64,000 bases of DNA from Rhyacichthys aspro. Taxonomy: Eukaryota > Chordata > Actinopteri > Gobiiformes > Rhyacichthyidae. The DNA lies in the NCBI GenBank assembly GCA_036850595.1, contig CM072165.1:13104609-13168608 (forward strand). The letters are read 5' to 3'. This document shows positions 1 to 9,639 of this stretch, piece by piece (position 1 is the first letter of the stretch; each line of letters starts with the position of its first letter). The notes under the pieces were generated by a model that was not told the origin of the DNA, ran no database searches, and saw nothing but the letters and a program-made list of their open reading frames with translations. The position numbers and the translations under genes are program-made.

Positions 1-480
1 TATTTCTTCTTATTATATCCTATTGCAAGAACACCCACAATAGTATAGAAAGAAAATGAAAAGTTATTTGTGACTGGACCAGTGTTAATGAGAAACAACG
101 GGACAAGACAGGGGCTGTTTAAATTTATTAAACACAAAGACATGTACAAAACAATGTTATAAATGCAGACTGTAGGTCCTTATTGGCAGCTATACAATGA
201 CAATACTTGACATCATTTCTCTTTAGTTTTTTACAGTAAAAACAATATTACTTTAGACTTACTACTAATTTGATAAAATGCATTACCAATGCTTTACCTT
301 ATTATTTGATGACATTCGCTTTCTAGCAATTATTGCTTAATCCAAAACAATGGGATATAGGTGGTAGGCATATAGGTATAACACTATTTAACACTGATTG
401 TACTGATAACTGAGTGTGTTCAAATTACAGCTGACAACATATCATTATTAATAACTTGTAATCACACATAATATTTCATG
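1..480. other. Intergenic, no gene seen
   Basis: AT-rich sequence without a convincing coding frame, splice pattern or recognisable repeat. It abuts the Harbinger relic on its right. Confidence 0.5.
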
Positions 481-489
481 ATTTACTGA

Positions 490-675
490 CTGGAGACAGA
501 AGGACAGGCAGTTTGAAGAGAGCGTCAATAGTTGGTGTCGTGCGGGAAATCGTCGCAGCGACACGGGGCAACAGGTGACCGAACTGGGCCCGGCTCAGTG
601 GGAAGTACCGCTGAAAGCTGCTGTCATCCAGGGGCAGCTCCTGGATCAAGCTGGGTGTGTCTCTGAAGCATCCAA
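490..675 (-). pseudogene. Broken PIF/Harbinger transposase fragment (N-terminal part)
   Basis: Read on the minus strand, this stretch gives DTPSLIQELPLDDSSFQRYF, then LSRAQFGHLLPRV and ISR. That pattern resembles the start of PIF/Harbinger (HARBI1-like) transposases, which carry an LxxELxLD..xFxxYFR..xxxFxxLL motif. After ISR one base appears lost. The next frame reads HDTNY, then a TGA in place of an expected Arg codon (CGA to TGA, as in CpG decay), then RSLQTACPS. The homology stops near 490. The catalytic DDE region is absent, so this is a dead, 3'-truncated copy. In live elements the transposase cuts and pastes the element, usually with a Myb-like partner; no partner is seen here. Family recognition is from memory of the motif. 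Confidence 0.7.
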
Positions 676-729
676 TGGACCCAGGAACGGCGCCGAACGG
701 GTCTACGCCGTTTAGTAAGTAAATAGACC

Positions 730-932
730 GTGGAAACCAAAATAAAGCTCAACCATTTTGCAACGAGACTGGGAGAAAACTCGCTCGGCAGAAGCCCCTC
801 CCATGACGCGAAATTTCGCGAATTTCACGCGCGAATGAAGCGAGTAAACTCAAAATGTTCAAGCGTCCAACTACGCGCGAATAGCGCGATTTATTCGCGC
901 AATTCGCGTTTGGTGTGAACGTACCATTAGAG
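730..932 (-). mobile_element. CpG-rich terminal region of the Harbinger-like element
   Basis: The stretch is full of GCGAA/TTCGC words in both orientations (for example near 809-835 and 882-908). It ends with GTGTGAACGTACCATTAG. It lies just upstream of the transposase fragment in that fragment's reading direction, as the 5' non-coding part of the element should. Such TTCGCG-rich termini occur in fish Harbinger elements. The opposite terminus was not found. Confidence 0.45.
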
Positions 933-934
933 GT

Positions 935-1335
935 CTTTGTGTTTGCTCATGTTCTTCGAACTAAGAATCAGACTCTGGGTCGAAGATATACGGCTCATTT
1001 GCTCTCAAAGCTATTGCTGAAAAAGTTATTACTACCATGTACCGTGTTTACTTCAGTCTGTTTCCAGTGTAGCTCGCGTAGCTATAGCGTGACGTCATGA
1101 GTGGGCGGAGCCAACACGGGAGAGCTGAGCCTTAAAGTGACAGCGCCAAATCAGACCGTTCACTTTGGACTCATGATGAGAGCTCATCCAAACCGCTTGT
1201 ATAAGATAAATATTGTGTGTTTCATGTTGCAAAACGTGATATGGTAACCTAAATGTATCCAAAATGCACTGTATAATGTTCAAAATAGTATAATATAGGA
1301 CCTTTAATAAGAAATTATACTTTTTATGAGTCACG
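935..1335. repeat. Unassigned fish interspersed repeat, DNA-transposon-like
   Basis: Words such as GGGCGGAGCCAACACGGGAG, TTAAAGTGACAGCGCCAAA and a right end TATAGGACCTTTAAT are familiar from short non-autonomous fish elements. I cannot define terminal repeats or a family. Short open frames here are not credible genes. Confidence 0.35.
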
Positions 1336-2170
1336 TGATCTCGCGAACCGGAAGTCTATTTGAGCAGTAGCGGGAGATAAAAGACACGAGAGAAGTCAGA
1401 GAAATACAAAAAACAGTGATAAAGACTCAAATATCTGCCTACGAAATCATTCTACTACTGGTCAAACAGGTGCACACGGTAAAGTTTATTTGTAAAGCTG
1501 TTATAGCCTTATTACAATGGAAATGTGTGATTTATGTGAGTTTGAAACATCATATTTGTCTTTATTTTAGTTTTCACGGTGTCCCACGGTGTTCCACGGT
1601 GTACTAAGGTGTTTCACAACGGCTAGCTAGCCTGGAAAGGAAAAGGGTTTGTCCGTCATTTCCAGACGAGCAACTATGAGTGTTACGTCACTGAAGGCCT
1701 AAGCGTGAAATGCACGGCCCGCCACTGATTAATAATAACATGTCTCTATAGGCTCTATTGGTGATTGGCCAAAGATTTTCGATTGAGATTAAATTCAGAT
1801 TTTTATTCATAGATAAAGATGGATAATATGGAGGTTTACACTGACAACCTTCCATAAAATTTCAACAGATTCTACAAAGACACAAAGATCACATGTGATA
1901 TTCAATACATCATTAATTTAGAAGAACATAACAGCTTAATGCCCTGAAGGCTAATATTAACAGGTATATTACTATATATTATACTTCCCTCTGCTGTCAG
2001 AATTAAAAAGAGATATTTTTCTTCATATTCACTTAAAATGTAATGAAAACACAGCTTATGTTAGATGCTTGTTGTCTCATAATCTTAAATTTCTGCAAAC
2101 ATTTCCAAAAACACAAGGTTAAAGCTTTATTTTTTATTTGCAGTTTTAGACAATGCATAGTTTGGAAACA
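1336..2170. other. No gene seen; short 12-bp tandem repeat inside
   Basis: The left part is moderately GC-rich with CACGTG at 1333. Around 1572-1612 there is a short degenerate array of CACGGTGTTC-type units with a period of about 12. The rest is AT-rich. The minus-strand AATAAA at 2131-2126 belongs to the gene to the right. Confidence 0.4.
2126..2131 (-). terminator. Candidate poly(A) signal of the minus-strand gene
   Basis: TTTATT on the plus strand reads AATAAA on the minus strand. I found no canonical AATAAA between the stop codon at 2829 and this site. If it is used, the 3' UTR would be about 700 bases and would contain the whole palindrome. Confidence 0.35.
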
Positions 2171-2205
2171 GACTTCAGTTCTACAGTCGATTGGTCTGAG
2201 ATGAG

Positions 2206-2211
2206 TTTATA
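2206..2211 (-). promoter_or_regulatory. TATA box candidate in left palindrome arm, facing left
   Basis: The minus strand reads GGGATATAAACTCATC. An ATTGG (inverted CCAAT) box lies about 40 bp upstream in CTCATTGGGTC. The matched right arm keeps both elements. No gene was recognised downstream to the left. Confidence 0.3.
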
Positions 2212-2743
2212 TCCCTGAGAGGGAGGGGTTCCACCAGAGTTTGACCCAATGAGAGGCTGACCTAGGATCAGTCTGGTTCAGCAGGGTCTGCGTTGGTGTC
2301 AATGAGGGAGAACTTACCTTCTCTGGAGTTGATTCAGGATGGGCTCTTCTGGGCTGATACATCGTCTTATGAAGGAGCTGTTTGGTCTCAGCCACAGATC
2401 ACTGCACTCCTCACTGAACACACAGACCCCTGCTCTGTTTGTGGTAGGGGTCTAGTCCTGGGGCTGGACCAGTCACTGTCAGAGGGTGTTGTCTGGTTCA
2501 AAATGTGTCCAACATCTACATTTTAAATCAGGCAAAACCCTCCATCAACAACTGGTCCAGCCCAAGGACTAGACCCCTACCTCAAACAGAGCAGGGGTCT
2601 GTGTGTTCAGTCAGTGAGGAGTGCAGTGATCTGTGGCTGAGACCAAACATTAACACCAACACAGACCCTTCACCTTCTGAACCAGACTGATACTACATTA
2701 ACCTCTCATTGGGTCAAACTCTGGTTAAACCCCTCTAAACGCC

Positions 2744-2749
2744 TATAAA
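2744..2749 (+). promoter_or_regulatory. TATA box candidate in right palindrome arm, facing right
   Basis: The plus strand reads GCCTATAAATTCATC, with CTCATTGGGTC about 40 bp upstream. It mirrors the left-arm site. Transcription from it would run antisense into the last exon of the minus-strand gene. Confidence 0.3.
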
Positions 2750-2828
2750 TTCATCTCAGACCAGTCGACTGGATTAAGTCCCTTCAGTTGGTGGTGCACT
2801 CTGGTCTCACTGTGGTGCTTCAAGCTGT

Positions 2829-4536
2829 TTAAAGCAGCAGAACCACCAGTCCCATGACCATGACGACACCGAAGGTACAAATGATGAGTGCAGTGAAAAA
2901 GCCAAGATTTTGCAGAGGTTCCTCCCACTTCTTCCAGTAGCTGTCTGACTTGTCGGTCTTCTCTTCGTTGGCATCACCGGTGCAAGCCTCTTCCACTGCG
3001 CTCTCAGCCTCCGTCAAAAGCACTTTCACGTCTCCGTCTTGGACTTTGTTTTTGCCCAGTTTGAAGCGCTTCCACACAGAAGCCTTCTTGTTTCCCGGCT
3101 CTTTCTCCTCTCGGCTTTTGCGGAACAGTTTCTTCCAGCTGAACTTAGTGAAACAACTCGGTTGTTCCACTTCAGTTTGGGATCCCTGTGTCTCCTCCAG
3201 CAGCTCGTCGACATAAACCGAGGGAAAAATCGGTAAATCCAAGTCGGAGCTTAAGGACTCGGCCTGGTCTGAAGTCGAGGATGGTCCGGCTGGAGTCACC
3301 TCAATCCTCGAGCTGATCTCACACTCAGACTCCATCTTTGAAGAGATCATCTTAACCTGAATGTAAGACAAAGAGATAAATATGAATATCACATTGGAAA
3401 TGATTTATGGCAACAGTAAAGTTCACACAATCTCAAAGTTGATGGAAAGTGTCAACATAAACATTTCCAGAAAAAGTACATCTAATTTTCTTCTGGATTC
3501 TACATAATCCAACTAAAGCATTACATTTTCTACAATTGCACTAAGTTTTTTACTTTTCAACAAAATGGAAACACTTTAGTTTTGCATTTTTTCTCAATTT
3601 AATGATATATTTTGCACAAACTCAACTCCTCTCGTACCTGTTCCTCTGTCTCGGTGGCATCTCCACAGGAAAAAGGGTGGGCTGTTGTTTTCTTGCCCTG
3701 TTCCATAATGATCTCTGGGAGAGGAGAAGCCTCATCGTCGGTGAGGTCAGCGCTCTGAGACACAAACTGCGTCTCCTGAATGACGCCAGTGATCTTCCTC
3801 TGATCAATGTCAGCTTTTGCCGGCTCTTTCTTTCGGCCTATTCCAAACAGTTTCTTCCAGCTGAACTTAGTTTGGGATCCCTGTGTCTCCTCCAGCAGCT
3901 CGTCGACATAAACCGAGGGTAAAATCGGTAAATCCAACTCAGAGCTTGTGGACTCGGCCCGGTCTGGACTCCAGGATGGTCTGGCTGGAGTCATCTTAAT
4001 CCTGGAGATGATCTCAACCTGATGAAAGACAAACAGAGGAAAATGAATATCACATAGAAATGATTTATGACAACAGTTAAGTTCACAAAATCTTAACAAA
4101 TTTTGATAAAAAGATGTGTTTTTGAGTTTAAGTAAATTAGTAGTTTTTTCATGTACTCAGCAAAGGGCAAAAGGAAAGAAATACTGCTACAAACTGTCCA
4201 GAAATTATTTTTTTTTAAATTGAAAAGCCCGGAGACAGTACGTTTACATGAGAATAGACTATTGTGTTCCTCTGCTGAATTTTAAAAATGTATAAAAAGT
4301 TTATGGAAAGCAGCAACATAAACATTTCCACAAAAACTACATCTCATTTTCTTCTGGATTCTACAAAATCCAACTAAAACATTACATTTTCTAAAAAGTT
4401 TTTTACTTCTCAGCAAAAAGAAAACCTCAAAATAATTCTACATTTTGCACAAACTCTGCTCCTTTCGTACCTGTTCCTCCACTTCTTCAACAGCAAAAGG
4501 GTGGGCCTTTTCCAGAGTTTCCAAACGTGAAATCAT
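2829..4536 (-). CDS. Three-exon gene for a predicted tail-anchored protein with duplicated exons (unidentified)
   Basis: Join on the minus strand: 4536-4471, 4018-3638, 3356-2829. It gives 22 + 127 + 175 residues (324 aa), and all introns are phase 0. Splice sites are good: CAG/GTACGA donors at 4470 and 3637, and acceptors TTTGTCTTTCATCAG and TTTGTCTTACATTCAG. The ATG has A at -3. Exons 2 and 3 are homologous. Both carry PSVYVDELLEETQGSQT (about residues 56-72 and 194-210) and FSWKKLF (74-80 and 221-227). Exon 1 resembles the head (MISR) and tail (AHPF..EEQ) of exon 2 joined. The last 23 residues are strongly hydrophobic after WKKWEEPLQNLG, and there is no signal peptide. This suggests a C-tail-anchored protein of the ER, mitochondrial or another internal membrane, with an acidic and lysine-rich cytosolic part. 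I do not recognise the family; function unknown. The gene model is inferred from one strand of DNA only. Confidence 0.75.
3420..4440 (-). repeat. Tandem duplication of exon plus intron
   Basis: Intron 2 (about 3430-3565) and intron 1 (about 4295-4410) share long blocks such as CAACATAAACATTTCCA, TTTTCTTCTGGATTCTACA and ATCCAACTAAA. The matching order shows that a unit of exon plus flanking intron was copied in tandem. Intron similarity is still high by eye, so the duplication is fairly recent compared with most introns. Confidence 0.8.
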
Positions 4537-4800
4537 CTTTTTTTCTTTGTTTGTTGATCTTTGAATCAGGCTCTTTTCAAAGTGTGTGTGTCTTTGACAA
4601 ATGTCTCCAACAGAATGACCCTCAGTGGATCAGAATGTGTAAAATAAAATAGAACAGAATCATGATGTTGGTCGCCGCAGTTACGCGGTTTAAACATAAA
4701 CACAATTACACATAAGTATATTCCCATTTTATTTGACTAGACCCAGGCTTTCACTGTTTTACACTGTTCTGGCTCCTCCTTTTATCTATGTATCATGTAA
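4537..4800 (-). promoter_or_regulatory. Putative 5' UTR and promoter of the minus-strand gene
   Basis: Reading leftward, a TATA-like AGATAAAAGG lies at about 4787-4778, roughly 240 bases before the ATG. CAGTGAAAGCC follows at about 4760. No clear CpG island is present. The transcription start is not determined, and an upstream non-coding exon cannot be excluded. Confidence 0.25.
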
Positions 4801-5822
4801 ATTTGATCACAGTGATGACAAAAGCAAGTTAGAACTGCATCAAAAATGATTGGCCAAGATCTGCTGAGTACGGCTGATATTTAAATCTCCCGCATTTTAA
4901 AGTTAGGGCAAAAAATTACCCCAAAATGACCTTCACATCCAGCAAATGCACTTTTTGTTCCTTTTGCTTCAGAAAAAGATTTCAGAGCATTAAAAGTAGA
5001 ACTAGTCGCTTCTGTAACAGCTCAGATCCTGAAACTGTGAGGCTTTCAACTCTTTAAACTCAGCTGAGTCTCCTGTAGGATTCTCACAAAGTACTAGGCA
5101 GTTTCTGATGGTTTTGATGTATTGTTTTTAATTTGGGTCTCTTTTTATGCTTTCTTCCTATTTAATGATATTTACATTGACACATGACATGTATTTATTC
5201 ATTGATGCACTTAATGCAGATGTGTGTAATTGTTTGTATTGTCTTCCTTTTTCTTTTTCAATTTTTTCTGAACAATCACCAAGACAAACTCCAGTCAATG
5301 CTCTCGTTGAAATGGCTACAAACTATTGAATTTTGAAACTTGAATCTTGATTTGAATGATGATGGCCTCACAGTTGAGATTTGAAGTGAACAGCTCGCCT
5401 AGCATTGTCTCCATTTTTAGAGTTTCACCTGGTTATGACCTTAATTTTGTGACTTTCTGTTTCTGCTTGTTACTTTTGAAGTGGAATTAAATCAGTTTCC
5501 TTAACAATAATGGCTGCTTTTGAAAATTGGCTAGAATTTGAAGAATCCTGGCATCTGGGCTTATCTAATGGCACTCATTGGGTTTGTTTGTACTTGATGT
5601 GTATTTACCCTTTTAAATAAAATGTTAGACAAGAAGAAAGCGAGCGTTGATTTTGTTAGCTTACCTAACTATTGGAAAGTTTTTGCACTTTTTGATTTGG
5701 TTTGAATACCACTTTCTATAGACACATTTTTGTTATCAAAATGTGTCTACATTTTTGCAATGAAAAGTAAATCTCAATGGACAATGGCATTAGCCACCAA
5801 AAACAGCTAATTGATTGTTTTC
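4801..5822. other. Intergenic, no gene seen
   Basis: AT-rich single-copy-looking sequence. Open frames are short and lack coding composition or splice context. Confidence 0.45.
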
Positions 5823-6019
5823 TTTCCTTCCGTTGGGGAAATTTTTCCCCTTTTCCCCCCCCTTTTTTTTTGTTTCCCCCCCCAAAAAAAAAAAAAAAAA
5901 AAAAAAAATAAAATTTTTTGGTTTTGTGTGGTTTTGTGGGGTTTTGGGGGGTTTGTTTTTTTTTGGTTGGGGCGCCTCCCCCCCCCCCCCCCCCCCTTTT
6001 CCCCCCCCCCCTTTTTCCC

Positions 6020-6092
<73 letters not shown>

Positions 6093-6105
6093 TTCTTTTT
6101 TTTTA
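5823..6105. repeat. Homopolymer block (runs of T, C, A and G), probable assembly artefact
   Basis: Nearly every base belongs to a single-base run: C7-C10 tracts, an A run of about 28, then G-rich and T-rich runs, a C run of about 20, and almost 80 bases of T with rare interruptions ending near 6104. True microsatellites keep one unit; this block changes unit many times. The poly-Phe/poly-Pro frames here are meaningless. Confidence 0.75.
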
Positions 6106-6853
6106 GACCTCGGTTAGGGTTATAGGAACATAGGTCAACATAGACACGCTCCTAGGCAACAAGCTACATGCCACAGTATACTTATTTGCACTGTATTATC
6201 TATAACACCGCAAAGAGAGACCAGAGAAAAAGATAAAGATTGCGAAATGCACATAGCTTTTACAGACACAAGCATCACACTGTACATCTACATCATAGTA
6301 ACACACATAAGGCTTGAGGGCTGTGCAGAAATATGTGAACATATATTCATAGCATTCATGCTCCATCTGTTAATAGTAAGCAACACAGCAGCCAACAATC
6401 AGACGTTGGAAGGAATACGACACAACTATCAGAGTATAACAGTAACAGCTCCTGCTAACTAGTACATTTACCATTCTTTCCTTCATGTTCATTCACTAGG
6501 GGCAATTTAGGGGCATATCTTTGGACGGTGGAAGGAAGCCAGATCCAGAGAGAACTCATGGTAACGGCCAAATGACTCCCAAAGTAGTACGGTTTGGCCT
6601 GTTTTTATTTAATAAAAAAGTCTACAGACCTGACCTGTGCAAACCTTGAGGAAACAACGTTAGTTCATAGCGTCCTGGTCTCACTCTAATGAATGGATGG
6701 CAGAATGCATATTTTTTTAGTGCTTTTTTTTTAAAGAACGCCAAGGTTTTAGACAACTTCATTCAGAAATTCAAATAATGAACACCTACCTAACTCATAA
6801 CAACCCAATTCCTCTAATTTTCACCTATTGATTTCATACTTGTCATGTTTGAT
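6106..6853. other. No gene seen
   Basis: Mixed AT-rich sequence with ACA-rich stretches. There is no recognisable exon or RNA gene. Confidence 0.4.
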
Positions 6854-6861
6854 ACTTAAGC

Positions 6862-7305
6862 CACACATGTCAAACTCAAGGCCCAGGGGCCAAATGAGGC
6901 CCTTTACAATGTTTTATGTGGCCCTTGAATACATTTAGTAAGTGATATTTTTGGTACTAGGTTTTAAATGGATTTAAAGATGTTTTAGATGGATTTGATT
7001 TTTGCTACAAAAATAAATAAACCCTATTCAAATCTGACTAAAATCTGTCCAAATCCATCAAAAACCTGTTCAAATTCAACTAAAACCTGTTCAAATCCAT
7101 CTACAACCTGTTGAAATCTGAACAAAACCTGTTCAAATCCAACTAAAACTAGTTTCCATAAAGGGAGGAAATAATTGTTTTCAAATGAAGATGAAATCTA
7201 ACATTCAACATTTAATAAAAGCTTCCAAATGTCACTATTTTTGGCCCTTGAAAGGATTCTTATTAACTTTGGCGGCCCCTCACCACTTTGAGTTTGACAC
7301 CACTG
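6862..7305. mobile_element. hAT-type non-autonomous element with internal minisatellite
   Basis: The 16-base ends CACACATGTCAAACTC and (reverse complement of the right end) CAGTGGTGTCAAACTC match at 11 positions, including the last eight. The flanks ACTTAAGC (6854-6861) and CTTTAAGC (7306-7313) match at 6 of 8 positions, as an 8-bp hAT target duplication would after decay. The interior begins AAGGCCCAGGGGCCAAA and ends with GGCCCCTCACCACTTTG, typical of GGCCC-rich hAT miniature elements in vertebrates. It has no coding capacity. Confidence 0.7.
7020..7155. repeat. Degenerate minisatellite, period about 20-21
   Basis: About six units follow the pattern AAACCTGTTCAAATCCAACT with substitutions (for example AAATCTGTCCAAATCCATCA). 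The array sits inside the hAT-type element. Confidence 0.7.
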
Positions 7306-7313
7306 CTTTAAGC

Positions 7314-8842
7314 CACCATCGTTCCATTCTGCTGAGTGACCAGACCATGTTCTGATAGTTCAAAGAGCAAGTTGATGGATGTTGTCTCATGGTCGATCCC
7401 ATTTGAAGAAGGCAAAGCATACACAGCGGGCCAAACATGCTCACTCAAGGATTTATAAGCTCTACTTCGATCAGACATAAATTTTACTTAAGAAGATAAA
7501 AGCCCTCTGGGAAAAGCTCTGTTTTTTTAGCATAACTTGTGTTTAAGCCGTATAGCTACAGAGAAAACGTTATGGTTATGAATGAGCTTTTCTTCATAGC
7601 CTTGGAAATCAATGACTTTTTTTTTTTTTTTCTGTGTGTTTCAAATCTCAAAGGGAGCAGTTTAGCCCTGTTACACGAGTCGGCGGGCTCATTTGCTATG
7701 TGCATTGTTTTTGGCAGTGATTAATAACAGAACGTTATCAGGCTGCCATCGCTAACAAGAAAAAGCAAAGAGCAAATATTAATAACTAAATGAAGATGAG
7801 TGCTTCAGAGCCACAGGGATTTGTTAAAATGCTAAAGTCAAGTGTTTGGTAGAATTTAAAAGGCTGTTGACTAAATAAACCTGTCTAACCTTTGTGTGTT
7901 GAATCTTCTGTTAATTTTTCAGTCCATTTTATGAGCAGTTTCTTGTGGAGTTTTTATGTGCAAAGGACAAAGCAAACACAGGATAAAACTAGACTGATTT
8001 ATCATTTAGAGCAAGTCAGGACTAAAACAAGGAATAAGTCAATTGAACTTTTGCAAAAAGTAAATCATGTACTAAATTCTACAGCCTCCATTAGAGCCAT
8101 ATATAATATATTTGGCAGGACTCATACAAATTAACCATAAATCCAAATCACCTTCAGACATAAATCCTAAAACCTTCAATACAAATTATTAACCTGGGTC
8201 TCTGGCCATTTTTTTTGTGTTTTTGGTTTTGGTTTTTTTGCCTGACTTTGGCTGTATTTACCTTTAGTACTACTTGTGTCCCTTAGGCATTTTCTGTGCC
8301 ATTGACTCCCATTTAAAATGATTTTTGTTGTTGTTGGAATTCCTAAATGTTTCAATGACAACCTTTCATTTTTGTTTTTTTGTGTACTAGGGACCCAGGT
8401 GGAGTAATTTTTACAAGACACTTTGCACAAAAAATTAAATTTTGATCAGAATCAGTGTTTTTGGACACTCATAGACTTGGATAATAACCCCCCAAAAATT
8501 CCAATTTACACATATGGAAGGGGAAAAAAGACTTTAATCATTACAACTGGCATTTAAGCGGTTAAAAATCTTAAAATCATAAATAATTGTTATGTATTTT
8601 GAGGACTTAAGTGAATAATGGCATTCAATAAAAAATATGGAAAAATATGACACATAATATTTTTATGGCAATCTTTTTTGTACCGAATAGAGTAAGGTGG
8701 AGGACAAAATGAAGGGACACAAAAGGGTTAACAAAGCAAAATGACTAATAACCAAATTCCAATGTTCCAACTTTTCTAGTGGATTACAAAATTGCCATGT
8801 TAATGTTGGAAAGAAGTAAATGTGGGAATGAAGTTTTGCTTC
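7314..8842. other. No gene seen
   Basis: AT-rich, with a T17 run near 7615-7632. At 8190-8520 the low-complexity TTTTTGG-rich text looks like part of an old interspersed repeat that I cannot name. Confidence 0.4.
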
Positions 8843-8998
8843 TGGAGGGACTATGTCTCTCGGCTGGCCTGGGAACACCTTGGTATTCCCCCAATGGAGC
8901 TGGAGGAAGTGTCGGGGGAGAGGGAAGTCTGGGCGTCTCTGCTTAGACTTCTGCCCCCGCGACCCAGCCCCGGATAAGCGGAAGAAGATGGATGGACT
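8843..8998 (+). mobile_element. RTE-type (Rex3-like) LINE, 3' end with C-terminus of the ORF
   Basis: The frame RDYVSRLAWEHLGIPPMELE..VSGEREVWASLLRLLPPRPSPG runs intact to a TAA at 8975-8977. GGATAAGCGGAAGAAGATGGATGG follows. This is the familiar C-terminal end and GATG-type tail of fish RTE/Rex3-like LINEs. Only the last 40 codons or so remain, as expected for a 5'-truncated retrotransposed copy. The upstream endonuclease and reverse transcriptase are absent. Confidence 0.8.
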
Positions 8999-9639
8999 TC
9001 TGTATCACTGCCATGCAAACCACCAGACATGCCCTGTGACCCCTTAAAATAGTGAGTGTCTGCCTGCTTCTATCTGAACTCTGATCCCATTTGTTGAAAC
9101 ACAAAATCATGAAAAGATGAACTAAATGCAACGCTCAAAATCACATGGCTTGAGAGCAGAAGGAGCAATGTTTGTTGGAGGTGTTTTCAATGCAGACTTA
9201 TGTTGAATTTACTAAAAACTGACTAAAACCAGCATGAGTCCATCATTGCTTTGGTTCCATCACAAAGTTAATCTGAATCCAATTAGACGCAAATATAACA
9301 CATGCATTAAATGTTGCAGGTGGAGTGGGATAGTGGGAGAGGAAATTGTCAGGACTCTATATGAAAAACTGCAGACTTAAGCTGATGGTGACAGCAAAGC
9401 AAAATGTCAAAGTTGTTTGTTCAAATGCTAGAGCAGCCTGGAAAATGGACCAGAGATGGCAAATGATTTCACTTGCCCTCAGCCACTGTTTATACGTTGA
9501 TGTATTCCCTCAAGTGCGCAACACTACTGTGGAGTGGAAATGCAATGGAAATGAGTGCAAAGCAACGGAAAAAAAATGCATAAATGTTACGTACACGCCA
9601 TTAGTTTACATACAGCTACAGACTGTACGCCCGTGAAAT
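8999..9639. other. No gene seen
   Basis: Mixed composition without repeats or exons that I can support. Confidence 0.4.

Larger units (their letters stand above)
2171..2780. repeat. Large near-perfect inverted repeat (palindrome), 11-base loop
   Basis: The left arm (2171-2506) and the reverse complement of the right arm (2518-2780) match through many identical blocks. Examples are GTTTGACCCAATGAGAGG, CAGTCTGGTTCAG, GGTCTCAGCCACAGATCACT and GTAGGGGTCTAGTCC. The arms meet at AAAATGT/ACATTTT around an 11-base loop at 2507-2517. The left arm has 76 extra bases (2305-2380) missing from the right arm. Apart from this, differences are mostly single substitutions and short gaps. The palindrome starts about 50 bp past the stop codon of the minus-strand gene. 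It could be an inverted duplication of a promoter-containing segment, or a foldback element. Confidence 0.85.

Noticed and set aside
5811..6125. Three overlapping open frames of about 60-104 codons rich in Phe and Pro
   Set aside because: They are translations of homopolymer runs and carry no coding information.
7020..7155. CRISPR-like array
   Set aside because: Units are contiguous and degenerate with no unique spacers, inside a eukaryotic transposon.
8853..9047. 64-codon plus-strand gene
   Set aside because: It is an alternate frame across the RTE LINE end; the LINE frame explains the sequence.
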